From positions 1 to 64,000 of the forward strand of contig BQML01000009.1 of NCBI GenBank assembly GCA_022180565.1: 64,000 nucleotides of DNA, written 5' to 3'. Shown piece by piece: positions 33,646 through 43,709 of the stretch (positions are counted from its first letter, which is position 1; each line of letters opens with the position of its first letter). Under the pieces are notes generated by a model. It had not been told where the DNA came from, searched no databases, and was given only the letters and a program-made list of their open reading frames with translations. Origin of the DNA: Bacteroidia bacterium. GTDB taxonomy: Bacteria; Bacteroidota; Ignavibacteria; UBA10030. The translations under genes and the position numbers were made by a program.

Positions 33646-35973
33646 TCAGAAGATCCTCGAAACGCCGACGGTCAGGAAGAATCCTGCCGGATCGTACAGG
33701 CGTCGCGTCAGGTCGACGCGCAGGAGGCCAAAGATTTTTCCGATACCCACGCCTCCTTCAAAATACCATCTTCGGGTTGTTGTGCCGGTCGGGAGAACCG
33801 TGCCGGCGCCGCTCCATGTCCGTGCAACGGCCCCGTGAACAAGAAGCTCGATATTATTTTCATAGAGGAAAGGAATATTCAAGGCCAGGAACGGGATTGA
33901 GCGGAAGTTATGCTCGAGGGCAAGCAGAACGTATCCTTCGCCCCCGAACTCGCGGTGATGCGATGCTTTTAAGAGCCCGAACGCGCCGTACCCCACCGAT
34001 CGGCCGTCAATCATGAAGACTCTTTGGGGTGGAAGGGATCCCCCGCTGACTCCCGCCGAAATCCTTCCGAGGAGTGTCGGGGGAAAAAGGTTCCGTTTCA
34101 GGAGAGTCGGGATGGAGAATTCTGCATTGATTTGTCCCCTTGTGAAGGAAAAATCACCGGCACGTGAGGCGTCGGAATGTTCGACGTTCACTTCAACAAA
34201 TGTCTGCGACACAAGGCCGAGCGGTATCGGGTCAGGCCCGGCTCTCAATCGCAGCTCAAGCGATTTCAGCGATCCTTCGCGGACCGGCGGATTGGGCCGA
34301 TAGTGCGAGTTTCGCGAGAACAGGCTGAAATCCGTTCGCACGGTGGCCGATTGGTGTCGTTCCGTTCTGTAGAATCCCTGGAGTCGGAGGAAGCCCAAGG
34401 GTCGTACAGTGACGAAGAGTGCTCCTCCGTCGCGGTAGTAGTAGTCTTTTTGGTCGATCTTATAAAGGAGAGATGACACCGCGACCGTCAGGGAATTGTA
34501 GAAGCCTTCGTCGGGAAAGGAAGCAATGTCGGCGTATATTTCGGTTCCGACGCCGAGGGTCCGGTTCGGCGTCAGAAACGCTTCCACCGTGAAGGCCGCT
34601 TTTCTTCTCCGGTCGGAGAACCCGTAGCCCGCCTTTGTCGCAATCCGGAGCCAATCCGTTACGCTATCGATGTCCGCTTCCGCGCCGAGGAACAGGCCTT
34701 CTGCTCTGTTAAACCGAAGGTCAAGGTACCGGAGGCCGGATGCATTCAGAGTACTCAGGGTCATCACGGCACCGGTGGGACGAAACTGCACATCGAGCGT
34801 TTGTGTGCTATCAAGCGTGGCATACGCGCGTTGTTCTTCACCGGTAAGCGGAAGCACGTCGCGCTGTGCCCAGAATGTGGAGTCGAAAGTTTCCGCTTCC
34901 TTTGGTTCGATTCGTCGCGGCTTGTGTGCAAGAGAATCGGGAATTGGAACGTTCAGCCGGTAGTCGTAGATCGAGGACACCTGCTGGAAGGTGATCGGCG
35001 GAATGGTGATGCCGGCGAAGCTCACCTTTGCGGATCCGTTCAGGCGGATATCGACAGGCATCCAGAACGACGTATCAAGGAGGGCAAATTGCTGGGCGTA
35101 GCGGAGGTTGATGTCTCTGACGAACGGCAATCTGTAGGCTTCGTTTGGCCTCACGTCAACGGCAACCAGTGCATAACGATCCCCCGCGACGGTGAGATGT
35201 CCTGAAAAAAGCGGTGTGACGCGCGAGAGGGGTGTCATGCGGATCGTATAGAATTCCGCCTCTCCTTCCCTTCGCGTTTGCTCGAGTTTGAAGCTGTAAT
35301 ATTCGAACGCTTCCGGGGAGGTTGGACCCACAAACGTGAAGCCGCTGAACCTGATCTCATCATCGTAGAAATTGACAATGCCGTACACGCCCGCGAAATT
35401 CTGCCCGAAAGGGACGTTCTCTGTTTGACGCTTCTGTCGGACAATTTCTTTCAGTGTATCGCCCCTTTGCCAGAATCCTGTCGTATACGACTCCATGATG
35501 CTTGCAATAGCCGTATCACGGCGAAGAACCTGGCGGGTGAACGCATCGAACTGATACGAACGAAGCCCTTCACGCCATCGGCTCTTGTTTTCAATGACCC
35601 TGCGCATGATCGCATACGCCGGGTCTTCATCGGTCACCACGATTTCCGGAAGGCGGATTGCAATCGGTGGGAGAATTGCTGAAACGCTTACATCCTGCGT
35701 GAGATTCACCTTCAGCGTATCAGCCCGATAACCGATAAAACTGGCAATCAAGATGTAGGGGCCGGGCGGAAGGGACATCCGGAACACACCGTCGGCATTG
35801 GTAATAGTACCTTTGGTCGTTCCATCGATCCGGATATTGGCGGCCGGAAGGGGCTCACCGGTCACCGAATCGCGCACCATCCCCGTCACGGTAAAACTCT
35901 GCGGCAGAGAACGAGAGGATGCGAACAGGCATACAAGGACTACGAGGACCGACCGGATTATTGACATCCTCAT
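33646..35973 (-). CDS. DUF5686 outer-membrane protein with regulatory-like N-terminal domain
   Basis: This encodes 775 residues from ATG 35973, where a signal peptide begins (MSIIRSVLVVLVCLFASSRS); an upstream TTG at 36000 would add nine residues. Residues ~25-105 are a carboxypeptidase-like regulatory domain (VTGMVRDSVTGEPLPAANIR). The rest matches DUF5686: RVIENKSRWREGLRSYQFDA near the start, then a long beta-barrel with C-terminal FFLTVGVSRIF. In Bacteroidota this family is linked to the outer membrane, with role unclear. The upstream 36001-36171 holds no gene. Confidence 0.85.
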   Translation of the reverse strand: MRMSIIRSVLVVLVCLFASSRSLPQSFTVTGMVRDSVTGEPLPAANIRIDGTTKGTITNADGVFRMSLPPGPYILIASFIGYRADTLKVNLTQDVSVSAILPPIAIRLPEIVVTDEDPAYAIMRRVIENKSRWREGLRSYQFDAFTRQVLRRDTAIASIMESYTTGFWQRGDTLKEIVRQKRQTENVPFGQNFAGVYGIVNFYDDEIRFSGFTFVGPTSPEAFEYYSFKLEQTRREGEAEFYTIRMTPLSRVTPLFSGHLTVAGDRYALVAVDVRPNEAYRLPFVRDINLRYAQQFALLDTSFWMPVDIRLNGSAKVSFAGITIPPITFQQVSSIYDYRLNVPIPDSLAHKPRRIEPKEAETFDSTFWAQRDVLPLTGEEQRAYATLDSTQTLDVQFRPTGAVMTLSTLNASGLRYLDLRFNRAEGLFLGAEADIDSVTDWLRIATKAGYGFSDRRRKAAFTVEAFLTPNRTLGVGTEIYADIASFPDEGFYNSLTVAVSSLLYKIDQKDYYYRDGGALFVTVRPLGFLRLQGFYRTERHQSATVRTDFSLFSRNSHYRPNPPVREGSLKSLELRLRAGPDPIPLGLVSQTFVEVNVEHSDASRAGDFSFTRGQINAEFSIPTLLKRNLFPPTLLGRISAGVSGGSLPPQRVFMIDGRSVGYGAFGLLKASHHREFGGEGYVLLALEHNFRSIPFLALNIPFLYENNIELLVHGAVARTWSGAGTVLPTGTTTRRWYFEGGVGIGKIFGLLRVDLTRRLYDPAGFFLTVGVSRIF

Positions 35974-36171
35974 GAACGTCGAAACCGTGTCATGGTTCAA
36001 AGGAAGAACGCCGGTTTGAGGCCGGCGCCCAAAGGAAGAGTTTCCGTCTCGTCGGGTTCAGAAAAATCCCGGCTCCCCCCGGGAAGGAGAAAACCCTCAC
36101 TGAATTCTGCTAGAGGCTATGCAGAAGAAATCAGGAAGGGCCGACTCCCTGCACCATACCCTCCGGCGGAG

Positions 36172-36375
36172 TTATCCCGCCTTCTTGATTCTCTCAAACG
36201 TGTGCAGAACCTTTACAACGCCGTGCTTTTGGATGGAAACGACGGCAACATCGCCGTCAAGCTCCACGAGCTTCTCCTGGGCAAGTGTTTTTGCCTCCTC
36301 TTCGGTTCCGGCAACGCCGTGAAAGAGGTTCTTGGGAACATCAAGCGTCTTGGTAACCAGTACTCGGTAGGTCAT
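36172..36375 (-). CDS. Small protein translationally coupled to the Fe-S oxidoreductase
   Basis: This encodes 67 residues ([20 protein letters not shown], then [20 protein letters not shown], ending [10 protein letters not shown]). Charged and compact, with no cysteine and no signal. Its ATG overlaps the stop of the HdrD-like gene (ATGA), which points to co-translation and perhaps a subunit or accessory role. I recognise no family. Confidence 0.7.
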   Translation of the reverse strand: MTYRVLVTKTLDVPKNLFHGVAGTEEEAKTLAQEKLVELDGDVAVVSIQKHGVVKVLHTFERIKKAG

Positions 36376-38417
36376 GGTGTGTTGGAGTGTTCAAGGTTAG
36401 AGGTTGAAGGGTTGATCTGCCTGCCCACGACGGATTCATACAAGATCTCAGCGATATCCTTAACCTGCACGCGTTCCTGAGCTTCCTTTGCCTTGACGCC
36501 ATCGGTCATCATCGTCATGCAAAACGGGCAGGCGGTGCCGATGACGTTCGCTTCCGTCGCAAGCGCTTCTTCCGTCCGCTCAATATTCACCCGCTTGCCC
36601 TCATGCTCCTCCATCCACATTCTTCCGCCCCCCGCACCGCAGCAGAATCCGCGGCTCCGTGAACGCTTCATTTCAATGAGTTCCAGACCCGGTATGGAAA
36701 CCAGGGTTTCACGAGGAGCATCATACACGCCGTTATAGCGACCCAGATAGCAGGAATCGTGATACGTCAGTTTCGCTTTCTGCTCATTCGATATCTTGAT
36801 ACGTCCTTCCCGAACGAGGCCGAGGAGAAAATCCGTGTGATGAACGACCTCGTATTTGCCGCCGAAATCCGGATACTCGTTCAGGAGCGTGTTGAAGCAA
36901 TGCGGACAGGAGGTAACAATTTTCTTCACGCCGTACTTATTCAGTGTCTGAACGTTTTCTTTGATCAATATCTGCGCCAGATATTCGTTGCCGATACGTC
37001 GGGCAGGGTCCCCCGTGCATTTTTCCTCTGTTCCCAGGATTGCAAACTTGATTCCGGCGGCCTTCATCAGTTCTGCCAGGGCCTGTGAGACCTTCTTGTA
37101 CCGGGCATCATAGGATCCGGCGCATCCCACCCAGAAGAGCACCTCGGCGTCCGGTGTGTCGCCTGCCCGGGGGATCTCCAGCCCTTCTGCCCAGTCTGCC
37201 CGGGCCGAGGCGCTGAAGGCCCACGGCGTGAAGTTGTTCTCGAGATTCCTGAACACGGTCTGCACTTCCTGTGGAAACGAAGACTCCATGAGCACGAGAT
37301 TTCGCCGCATATCGACGATGGCATCCACGTGCTCAATGTTCACGGGGCACTCTTGCACGCAAGCCATGCAGGTTGTGCACGCCCAGAGTTCCTCCGGACT
37401 GATAAAACCGTTCACAAGCGGCTTTGCGGAGTCGGTCTCCCCGTTTCCGGCTCCGGCAAGCAAGACAGGCCCTTTTTCGAACAGGCGGTCACGGATATCC
37501 ATGATGATTTTCCGCGGAGAAAGCTTTTTCCCCGTGGCATTGGCAGGACACGCGGCCGTACATCGACCGCATTCCGTGCAGGTGTAACCGTCGAGCAACT
37601 GCTTCCACGTCAAATCCTCGATATCTGCCACCCCGAACTTCTCAACATGTTCGGCCTCAAGGTTCAGATTCTTCAGATTCCCTCGCGGCCGTCCCGATGA
37701 AAAATACACGTTGGGAATGGATGTCAGGACATGAAGATGCTTGGAGTACGGCAGATAGTTCAGGAATGCCAGAACCAGCACGATATGGGTCCACCAGAAG
37801 ACCTCGAACCACTGTCCGAGCGATTCAGTGTCAAGGGGGGCAAACAGCGTTGTCACAAGCCCCGAGGCAAAGCGCGCAGTCGCCAGATCTCCGTCTCCTT
37901 CCAAGAGGATTCTCGTAGCGTTCTGACCGACCATGCTGATCATAATCAGCAGGATTGCCAGAAGAATGGCTGTGGCGTCAATCTTGCTGTGCAGGTCCAG
38001 CTCGAGTCTCTTGGGGCGCACAACGTACCGTCTGGAGAGCGCGATCCCGACACCGAGGATCACGAGCGAGGCAAAGAAATCCTGAAGAAATGCCAAGGGC
38101 TTGTACAGAAGGGGAGCGACCGAGGAGAGCGAGAATCCCGGAATGAGACCCTCGAGGAGAGATTCAAGGACGGAGGTCAGAAGGACCAGAAAGCCCCAAA
38201 AGATAAATGCGTGCATCAGCCCCGCCACGGGCTCCCGCAAAAGCTTCGTCTGCCCAATAGCCACCGTCAGCACGTCCATCAGACGTTGAAACGGCCTGTC
38301 AAACCGGTTGTCGGCCTGACCAAGACGCAGGAAGCGTATCAGGCGCCAGGCGCTGAAGGTAAACACGCCCAAGGCGATGACCAACACAAAAAGGAAGATG
38401 AGGTTTTTCAACGGCAT
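36372..38417 (-). CDS. HdrD-like membrane Fe-S oxidoreductase
   Basis: This encodes 681 residues. The N-terminal ~240 residues hold about five to six membrane helices ([20 protein letters not shown] and others), as in the heme b subunit of nitrate reductase or HdrE. Two 4Fe-4S motifs follow ([24 protein letters not shown]). Two CCG domains come next ([10 protein letters not shown]...[13 protein letters not shown] and [19 protein letters not shown] and [14 protein letters not shown]). This is the fused HdrDE-like quinone oxidoreductase type seen beside ETF or acyl-CoA systems; none is adjacent here. The start at ATG 38417 has AAGG upstream and avoids the 14-bp repeat array. Confidence 0.9.
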   Translation of the reverse strand: MPLKNLIFLFVLVIALGVFTFSAWRLIRFLRLGQADNRFDRPFQRLMDVLTVAIGQTKLLREPVAGLMHAFIFWGFLVLLTSVLESLLEGLIPGFSLSSVAPLLYKPLAFLQDFFASLVILGVGIALSRRYVVRPKRLELDLHSKIDATAILLAILLIMISMVGQNATRILLEGDGDLATARFASGLVTTLFAPLDTESLGQWFEVFWWTHIVLVLAFLNYLPYSKHLHVLTSIPNVYFSSGRPRGNLKNLNLEAEHVEKFGVADIEDLTWKQLLDGYTCTECGRCTAACPANATGKKLSPRKIIMDIRDRLFEKGPVLLAGAGNGETDSAKPLVNGFISPEELWACTTCMACVQECPVNIEHVDAIVDMRRNLVLMESSFPQEVQTVFRNLENNFTPWAFSASARADWAEGLEIPRAGDTPDAEVLFWVGCAGSYDARYKKVSQALAELMKAAGIKFAILGTEEKCTGDPARRIGNEYLAQILIKENVQTLNKYGVKKIVTSCPHCFNTLLNEYPDFGGKYEVVHHTDFLLGLVREGRIKISNEQKAKLTYHDSCYLGRYNGVYDAPRETLVSIPGLELIEMKRSRSRGFCCGAGGGRMWMEEHEGKRVNIERTEEALATEANVIGTACPFCMTMMTDGVKAKEAQERVQVKDIAEILYESVVGRQINPSTSNLEHSNTP

Positions 38418-38430
38418 AAGAACCTTGTAG

Positions 38431-38486
38431 TTCAAGGTTTAGGGTTCAAGGTTTAAGGTTCAAGGTTTAAGGTTCAAGGTTTACGC
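38431..38486. repeat. Four tandem 14-bp repeats
   Basis: The unit TTCAAGGTTTAAGG occurs at 38431-38444 (ends AGGG), 38445-38458, 38459-38472 and 38473-38486 (ends ACGC). The array fills the gap between PhzF and the HdrD-like gene, touching the latter's 5' leader. A related string, GTTCAAGGTTAGAGGTTGAAG, lies at about 36390 after that gene. Role unknown. Confidence 0.85.
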
Positions 38487-38489
38487 CAT

Positions 38490-39419
38490 TCAAACGCTCA
38501 GGCTCGTTCTAAACAAGGTCACTGCCTCTCCGGCGATACTCACATCCTTCACACGTCCCTTTTTGATTTCTAATCTGACCTTGACGCGACCGCGCCGCGA
38601 CATGCTGTCGCCTTGCTCCCCAATGAACTCGAGCCTTCCATCTTCAAGTCTGAGAGAAGGCAACGGGATGCCGGCTGAACGCATGGCATACCGGAAGCAA
38701 TACGCGCCGAGCGGACCGTTAGCCGAACCGGTCACCGGATCTTCGGGCACACCCGCCGCGGGTGCAAAAAAGCGGGAATGAAATGCGGAACTCGGCTCGA
38801 TCGTCTGCAACGTCACCGCACACGCACCGATAATCCCCATTGACTTGCTCACCGCGGTCAACGTATTCATGTCCGGCTCAAGTTTCCATAGCGCCGTTCT
38901 TCTCCTGACCGGCACGAATACAATGTCGTTTCCTCTGACCATCGGAAGCCTGGTCTCCAGGTCCTTTCTTCCCAATCCCAGGGACTTCAAGAGACGAGGG
39001 GATGCCTTACGGACGCTTGAAAAGACCGGCACCGGGAGGTGAAACTCAACAGAGATCCCCGCGCTCTTCTTCTCCACCAGAACCTGCAAGATCCCGCTCT
39101 TTGTCTGAACAGCAAACGGATGCCGACCATACTGACGCATCCCGTACATCCCGTCTTCCGCAAGCGCATGGAATGCCGCGATGGTTGCATGCCCGCAGAG
39201 GGGCACTTCGACCGTCGGCGTAAACCAGCGCATCTGGAGATCGGCCGCTTTGAGCGTGGCAGGAAGGACAAAAGCCGTTTCCGACATTGCCAGCTCCCGC
39301 GCGATCAATTGCATCCTTGCATCGGAGAGGCCCCGCGCATCGGTGACCACACCGGCAGGGTTGCCGGCATAGGGGGCCGCGGTAAAAGCATCGACATGTT
39401 TGACGGCAATCCGTCTCAC
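38490..39419 (-). CDS. PhzF family isomerase/epimerase
   Basis: This encodes 309 residues with the PhzF fold signatures: VDAFTAAPYAGNPAGVVTDA near the N-terminus, MSETAFVLPA, the RWFTPTVEVPLCGHATIAAF block with the catalytic-region Glu replaced in context by EVPLCGH, and the C-terminal FFAPAAGVPEDPVTGSANGP. Cytosolic. Members isomerise various small acids; the phenazine pathway is absent, so this is a PhzF-like enzyme of unknown substrate. Its start overlaps the stop of the DUF4905 gene (ATGA). Confidence 0.88.
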   Translation of the reverse strand: MRRIAVKHVDAFTAAPYAGNPAGVVTDARGLSDARMQLIARELAMSETAFVLPATLKAADLQMRWFTPTVEVPLCGHATIAAFHALAEDGMYGMRQYGRHPFAVQTKSGILQVLVEKKSAGISVEFHLPVPVFSSVRKASPRLLKSLGLGRKDLETRLPMVRGNDIVFVPVRRRTALWKLEPDMNTLTAVSKSMGIIGACAVTLQTIEPSSAFHSRFFAPAAGVPEDPVTGSANGPLGAYCFRYAMRSAGIPLPSLRLEDGRLEFIGEQGDSMSRRGRVKVRLEIKKGRVKDVSIAGEAVTLFRTSLSV

Positions 39420-40273
39420 CCTGCTTCTCCCGAGGCCTCCAGAGGCAGGTGGACCATGCTCAGGAAGGAGCGGCCCTTGATAAAGAAAACATCCCCCTCC
39501 CGCATGAAAAAGGAATCCGGAACGGGAAGCCTGGCCTCGGTCTGAAGTGTCTCCGAAAAAACCCTTTCGCTCCTCCTGGAGTCGATAATCGTGAGATGAT
39601 TCTCCAGCCGCGGCGTCTCCGGTGTAAACCCTGCTCCCCGCCTGTGATAGTTCATCACGAGGAACGGATCCCGCAAAACGGCCTCGACGCTTCCGACAAT
39701 CTGGGCCGCGCCGATTTCACGCTCGGCGAGCCTTCGGACCGCCTCCGGGACATCGACGTCGCTCAAATCCTCGGGAAAGTCAATCGATTCGTGCAGATCT
39801 TCTTGCCGGGCAAGCTGGCGGAGGGGGATGAAGTCGTCGATGGTGTCAAGGTTTTCCAGAACCTCTCCCGTCTCAAGATCCAGAACTCTCCCTGCGCGCC
39901 GTTCAAACATTGTCCGGTAAGCGTAAATGCGGGATTGGTGGGCAAACCAGAATGTCACCTCTTCATTCCGCCAGCGTTCCTCCCCGGTTTCCAGGTCGAG
40001 AGCGATCATTCCCTTGTGCTCCGGCATATCGGGCGTTTGGAAGCCGTGGAGAAGGACTCTGTTTCCCTGAACCGCTTCCAGCCCGATCCACCAGGGCTCC
40101 TCAGGCCGTTGATGACGCCAGAGGACGCGTCCCGTCCGGTCATCGAGACAAACAAAATGGGTCACCTTCCTGTCCTCATCCCTGTATTCGGCGAGGATTC
40201 TTCCCCCGTTCCCCAGGAGGATTCTCCAGAGCGTACCGTCACTTCCGAAAGACCACGTGGGCTTCAGCTGCAT
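39416..40273 (-). CDS. DUF4905 family protein
   Basis: This encodes 285 residues, soluble, with no signal peptide. Repeated blocks VCLDDRTGRVLWRHQRPEEP and IALDLETGEERWRNEEVTFW look like PQQ/quinoprotein-type beta-propeller strands. The stretch WWIGLEAVQGNRVLLHGFQ with PDMPEHKGMIALDL matches the DUF4905 family of Bacteroidota. Function unknown. It is coupled to the PhzF gene. Confidence 0.8.
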   Translation of the reverse strand: MQLKPTWSFGSDGTLWRILLGNGGRILAEYRDEDRKVTHFVCLDDRTGRVLWRHQRPEEPWWIGLEAVQGNRVLLHGFQTPDMPEHKGMIALDLETGEERWRNEEVTFWFAHQSRIYAYRTMFERRAGRVLDLETGEVLENLDTIDDFIPLRQLARQEDLHESIDFPEDLSDVDVPEAVRRLAEREIGAAQIVGSVEAVLRDPFLVMNYHRRGAGFTPETPRLENHLTIIDSRRSERVFSETLQTEARLPVPDSFFMREGDVFFIKGRSFLSMVHLPLEASGEAG

Positions 40274-40372
40274 GGAAGAAAATACGAAGGCAAAGCGACG
40301 TGAGCAAGGGGAAAGTGGCTGAAAATGCGTTCAATCGGAGAACGCGGCGACGGCCGTGGCGTCAGAACTCCG

Positions 40373-41359
40373 TCAGAATGGACATGTGATGTTCGGGAAC
40401 GTCATTGGAAGCCCCACGAAAATGGTATCCGCGCTTACCGCTCCGAAGACGCCAAGCCCGCCCCGGATGTTCGTGTAGTTCGGTTCATCCACACGGATGG
40501 AGAATTCGTCACGGAACCCGCCGACAAGACTATAGTACTTATACAAGTGCTCGTCTGCCTGCACGAGAACAACAGCGACCCGTTTGAAGCTCACCATTTC
40601 GCCATCATAGTACTTCAGGATTTTGAGAATCGTCCGCCTATAGTTTTCGTTCGGAAAGATCCACAGTTCCCGGCCCGCAATGTTCTGCCTCCTTCGGATT
40701 TTCGGATAGGAAGCCTGGTAGGTGAGGCAGTCTTGATAGTCGTTGATCACCAGAGGGATTTCTTCGCGCAGAATCACGCCGGGATTTTGCGAGACAACCT
40801 CATACTCCAGAAAGATCCGGACCATGTGTCCCTCGGCGTCGTTGGCCGGTTGCGCATACATGATCAGATCCTCGCGGCTGACATCCGGTGTTGTGATTGC
40901 GGGACGACTGTCCAGATCAATCTCCAGAGTCCCGGTGGACGGCGGCGTTGTTGTTGCCGTGACCGTACCGTAGCCGGGAGCAGCAACAGACAACGTATAG
41001 GGCGCCCCCCTCTGCAACGCGGGGGCAGAAAACACGTACGCCTTGATACTATCCTGATATCTTTTGGTATCGCTTCGCGCGAACGTTGTGTCACGCAGTT
41101 GAACCACGTTTCCTCCGAACTCCACCGTCACCATGGCATTGGTTATCTGATTGCTCCAGGTGTGTTCCAACGGGTCGAATGCCGGCGGATCGTACGTGGT
41201 TGTCACCCGGACGATATGCTCCGTCTTTCCGGGCGAAAGCACGCCGAAAACAACAAGCGCATCAAGAAATGGCCCTTTGGGATTGAGGTCCTCCTCGCAT
41301 CCTGCGGCGAGAACGCACGAGAAAGCAACCACCGTTTGAAGGATCTTATACCGGCGCAT
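40373..41359 (-). CDS. DUF4249 lipoprotein, partner of the TonB receptor
   Basis: This encodes 328 residues. A lipobox ends at Cys21 (FSCVLAAGC). The family block DALVVFGVLSPGKTEHIVRV followed by ITNAMVTVEFGGNVVQLRD and the beta-rich remainder match DUF4249, which in Bacteroidota is encoded directly after a CarboxypepD_reg/TonB receptor. Its ATG overlaps the receptor stop by one base (TGATG). It may sit on the outer membrane as the receptor's surface or periplasmic partner. The ligand is unknown. Confidence 0.85.
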   Translation of the reverse strand: MRRYKILQTVVAFSCVLAAGCEEDLNPKGPFLDALVVFGVLSPGKTEHIVRVTTTYDPPAFDPLEHTWSNQITNAMVTVEFGGNVVQLRDTTFARSDTKRYQDSIKAYVFSAPALQRGAPYTLSVAAPGYGTVTATTTPPSTGTLEIDLDSRPAITTPDVSREDLIMYAQPANDAEGHMVRIFLEYEVVSQNPGVILREEIPLVINDYQDCLTYQASYPKIRRRQNIAGRELWIFPNENYRRTILKILKYYDGEMVSFKRVAVVLVQADEHLYKYYSLVGGFRDEFSIRVDEPNYTNIRGGLGVFGAVSADTIFVGLPMTFPNITCPF

Positions 41360-43572
41360 CAGTACTCGAGGTTCAGCGTTGCGGACGGGAAGAAAGACAG
41401 CATATTGGTCCTTTGCCCCGTTTTCCTGTCGAAATAGAACAGGTTTTTCCGGTTGTACACATTGATGACATGCATTCCGGCAGTACCTTTCAGGGGGCCG
41501 AGGAGAAATCTGTACGACAGGCTCAAATCGAGTCGATGATAGGTCGGAAGCCTTGCGGCATTCTTCTGCCCCAAGATCGAATACGGCTCACCCGTTTCTT
41601 CGGCATAGCCGCCGTCGAACACGTCATCCAGCGTCAGTCGGTCGTAGTATCCGATCGTTTGCGTGAAGGGGAAGCCCGATCCGAATTCCCACCGAAGGGT
41701 GAAGTCAATGTCTCTGGTCATGTGAAGCACGCTGAGCAGGTTCAGGGTATGACGACGATCGTGACGGGGCGGATACTCGAATCCGTTGGCGTTAACGATC
41801 GTCCAGCCGAGCGTGTAGGCGGCATAGAGATCGACGAGCGGAATACCGTACCGGACGAGCGCTTCCATTCCATACGACCTCCCTCGACTGTTGATATAAT
41901 CCGGGTCCTGGGCATCGATCTTGTCACGGTTGTAGGTGACAAGGGATGAATAGTTCTTAAAGTATCCCTGAAGGCTCAACGACAGAGCCGGAAGGATATT
42001 TCCCTCGACCCCCGCGACGTAGTGGTCCGCCTGTTCGGATTGCAGGTCCTTTGGAATCGGTATCCAGGCATCGAAGATCGAAATCACGTCGTCCTCGTTG
42101 TTGACCGTAATCATGTATTGCGAGAATCGCCCGTAGGAGAACTTGAGCGTCCACCCTCCGCCGACGGTGACGCTCGCATTGACTCGCGGTTGCATGGCCT
42201 CCAGTCCTGCCCCGCGCTCAAACAATGAGCCGATGTCGGCATGAATGCCTCCGTCGAATTTCCACGAGCTGAGCTTCATTTGATAACGCGCCCAGAGGGA
42301 CGCATCGGCACGCGTGCCGAACAACCTCCGTGGAGCACCGAAGGTATTGATCAGTCTGTATTCAAGAGTGGGGAAACTGAACTCAAAGCCGAAGAAATAG
42401 AGATCCTGATCATCGGAATAGTACGTCGCTTCAGCCCTGACCCCCGATTCCTTCACTGTTGTGAGCGAGGGTGTGACGGCCGGCGAGTTCTTGGCATCCC
42501 GCTCGCCCTTGAAGAAGTTCTCATAAGCGACGGCATGGACGAAGAGACGATCCTGAATGAGACCCGATGCCGTGGCTCCCACGGCGTACGTGCGCCAACG
42601 ATAGTTCGGCTCCAGCGGACTGCTGTTGACAAGATCGTCGCCGCTAAAAAAACCCTGAACCGAAAACTTCGAGTCTTCTTCCGAGACGTTCGTCACCTTG
42701 AAAAAGGCGTCGTAGAAATCGACCGGTGTAGATTGGTCGAGGAAGCGCGTAATGGTTTTTTCGAAGATGGATTTTCGGGCGTTGACAAACCAGCGGTAAT
42801 TCGTAAAAATGGGACCCTCCATCTGCAGTTTCGTCGAAAGGAAATTCACGTTCGCTCTTCCGCCCACCCCGGTACCTTTCCCGTCGCGCGTGGTCATGTT
42901 CACGACCGAGGAAAGCCTGCCGCCGTATCCGGGCGGGAACGCTCCGGTATAGACCTCGGTCGTCTTGATAATATCCGAATCAAAGATGCTGAAAATGCCG
43001 AAAGCGTGGAACGGATTGTAGATCTTCATGCCGTCAAGGAGAATAAGGTTCTGATCTCCTCCTCCGCCTCGCACATAGAAATGAGAATTCACGTCGCTCG
43101 TCGAGACGATGCCCGGGAGAATCGTGATGGAGCGGAAGACATCTTCCTGGACGGTCACAGGGACGATCTTGATGTCTTTTTGATCGAGGATATGGACACT
43201 TGTGTTAATCTCCTTCAGCTCCCGTTTTCCCGATTCGGTTACAACGACCTCCGCCATTTCAACGGTTGTCGGCACAAGGCTCAGATTGACGATCACCGGT
43301 CCGGTAAGGCCCACGAAGACTCGTTGCTGTTTTCGTTCATACCCTACGGAGCTTGCCGAAATCGTATATTCGCCGGGCGGGACATTCGGAATGAGATAGA
43401 ATCCGTTGATATTGCTCGCGGCGCCCTTGTTGGTGCCGGCCAGAACAACGTTCGCAAACGGGAGTTTCTCGGCAGTCGTGGAGTCTGTGATGATCCCGCG
43501 GATATCGACACCCTGGGAAAAGGCGAGTCCAGGGACGAGAAGGAGGAAGAAGAGGAGACTTTGGCGTCTCAC
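41359..43572 (-). CDS. TonB-dependent receptor with CarboxypepD_reg-like domain
   Basis: This encodes 737 residues from GTG 43572, chosen because AAAGGA lies seven bases upstream and a signal peptide begins there (RRQSLLFFLLLVPGLAFSQ); a TTG at 43605 is an alternative. Residues ~22-100 are the regulatory-like domain (VDIRGIITDSTTAEKLPFAN). The plug follows (VQEDVFRSITILPGIVSTSD, then FYVRGGGGDQNLILLDGMKI). The rest is a beta barrel ending SATLNLEY. It is coupled to the DUF4249 gene. Imports an unidentified ligand. A cobalamin-binding-like protein is encoded upstream, but no link is proven. Confidence 0.9.
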   Translation of the reverse strand: MRRQSLLFFLLLVPGLAFSQGVDIRGIITDSTTAEKLPFANVVLAGTNKGAASNINGFYLIPNVPPGEYTISASSVGYERKQQRVFVGLTGPVIVNLSLVPTTVEMAEVVVTESGKRELKEINTSVHILDQKDIKIVPVTVQEDVFRSITILPGIVSTSDVNSHFYVRGGGGDQNLILLDGMKIYNPFHAFGIFSIFDSDIIKTTEVYTGAFPPGYGGRLSSVVNMTTRDGKGTGVGGRANVNFLSTKLQMEGPIFTNYRWFVNARKSIFEKTITRFLDQSTPVDFYDAFFKVTNVSEEDSKFSVQGFFSGDDLVNSSPLEPNYRWRTYAVGATASGLIQDRLFVHAVAYENFFKGERDAKNSPAVTPSLTTVKESGVRAEATYYSDDQDLYFFGFEFSFPTLEYRLINTFGAPRRLFGTRADASLWARYQMKLSSWKFDGGIHADIGSLFERGAGLEAMQPRVNASVTVGGGWTLKFSYGRFSQYMITVNNEDDVISIFDAWIPIPKDLQSEQADHYVAGVEGNILPALSLSLQGYFKNYSSLVTYNRDKIDAQDPDYINSRGRSYGMEALVRYGIPLVDLYAAYTLGWTIVNANGFEYPPRHDRRHTLNLLSVLHMTRDIDFTLRWEFGSGFPFTQTIGYYDRLTLDDVFDGGYAEETGEPYSILGQKNAARLPTYHRLDLSLSYRFLLGPLKGTAGMHVINVYNRKNLFYFDRKTGQRTNMLSFFPSATLNLEY

Positions 43573-43709
43573 GAACGTCCTTTTTTTGGTGCGGTCAACT
43601 GCCAATATCGGTATTCAGAGGAGAAACTGCAACCGCGAACGCCGCTCATCGTGCAAAGCGTGGCGAAGAGCAGAAGGGAATCACGTAATTCGGCGAAGGC
43701 GGCGATGCG

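Noticed and set aside
38431-38486. CRISPR array
   Set aside because: The repeats are 14 bp with no spacers, so they are simple tandem repeats. The same holds for the 9-bp repeats at 53842-53877.
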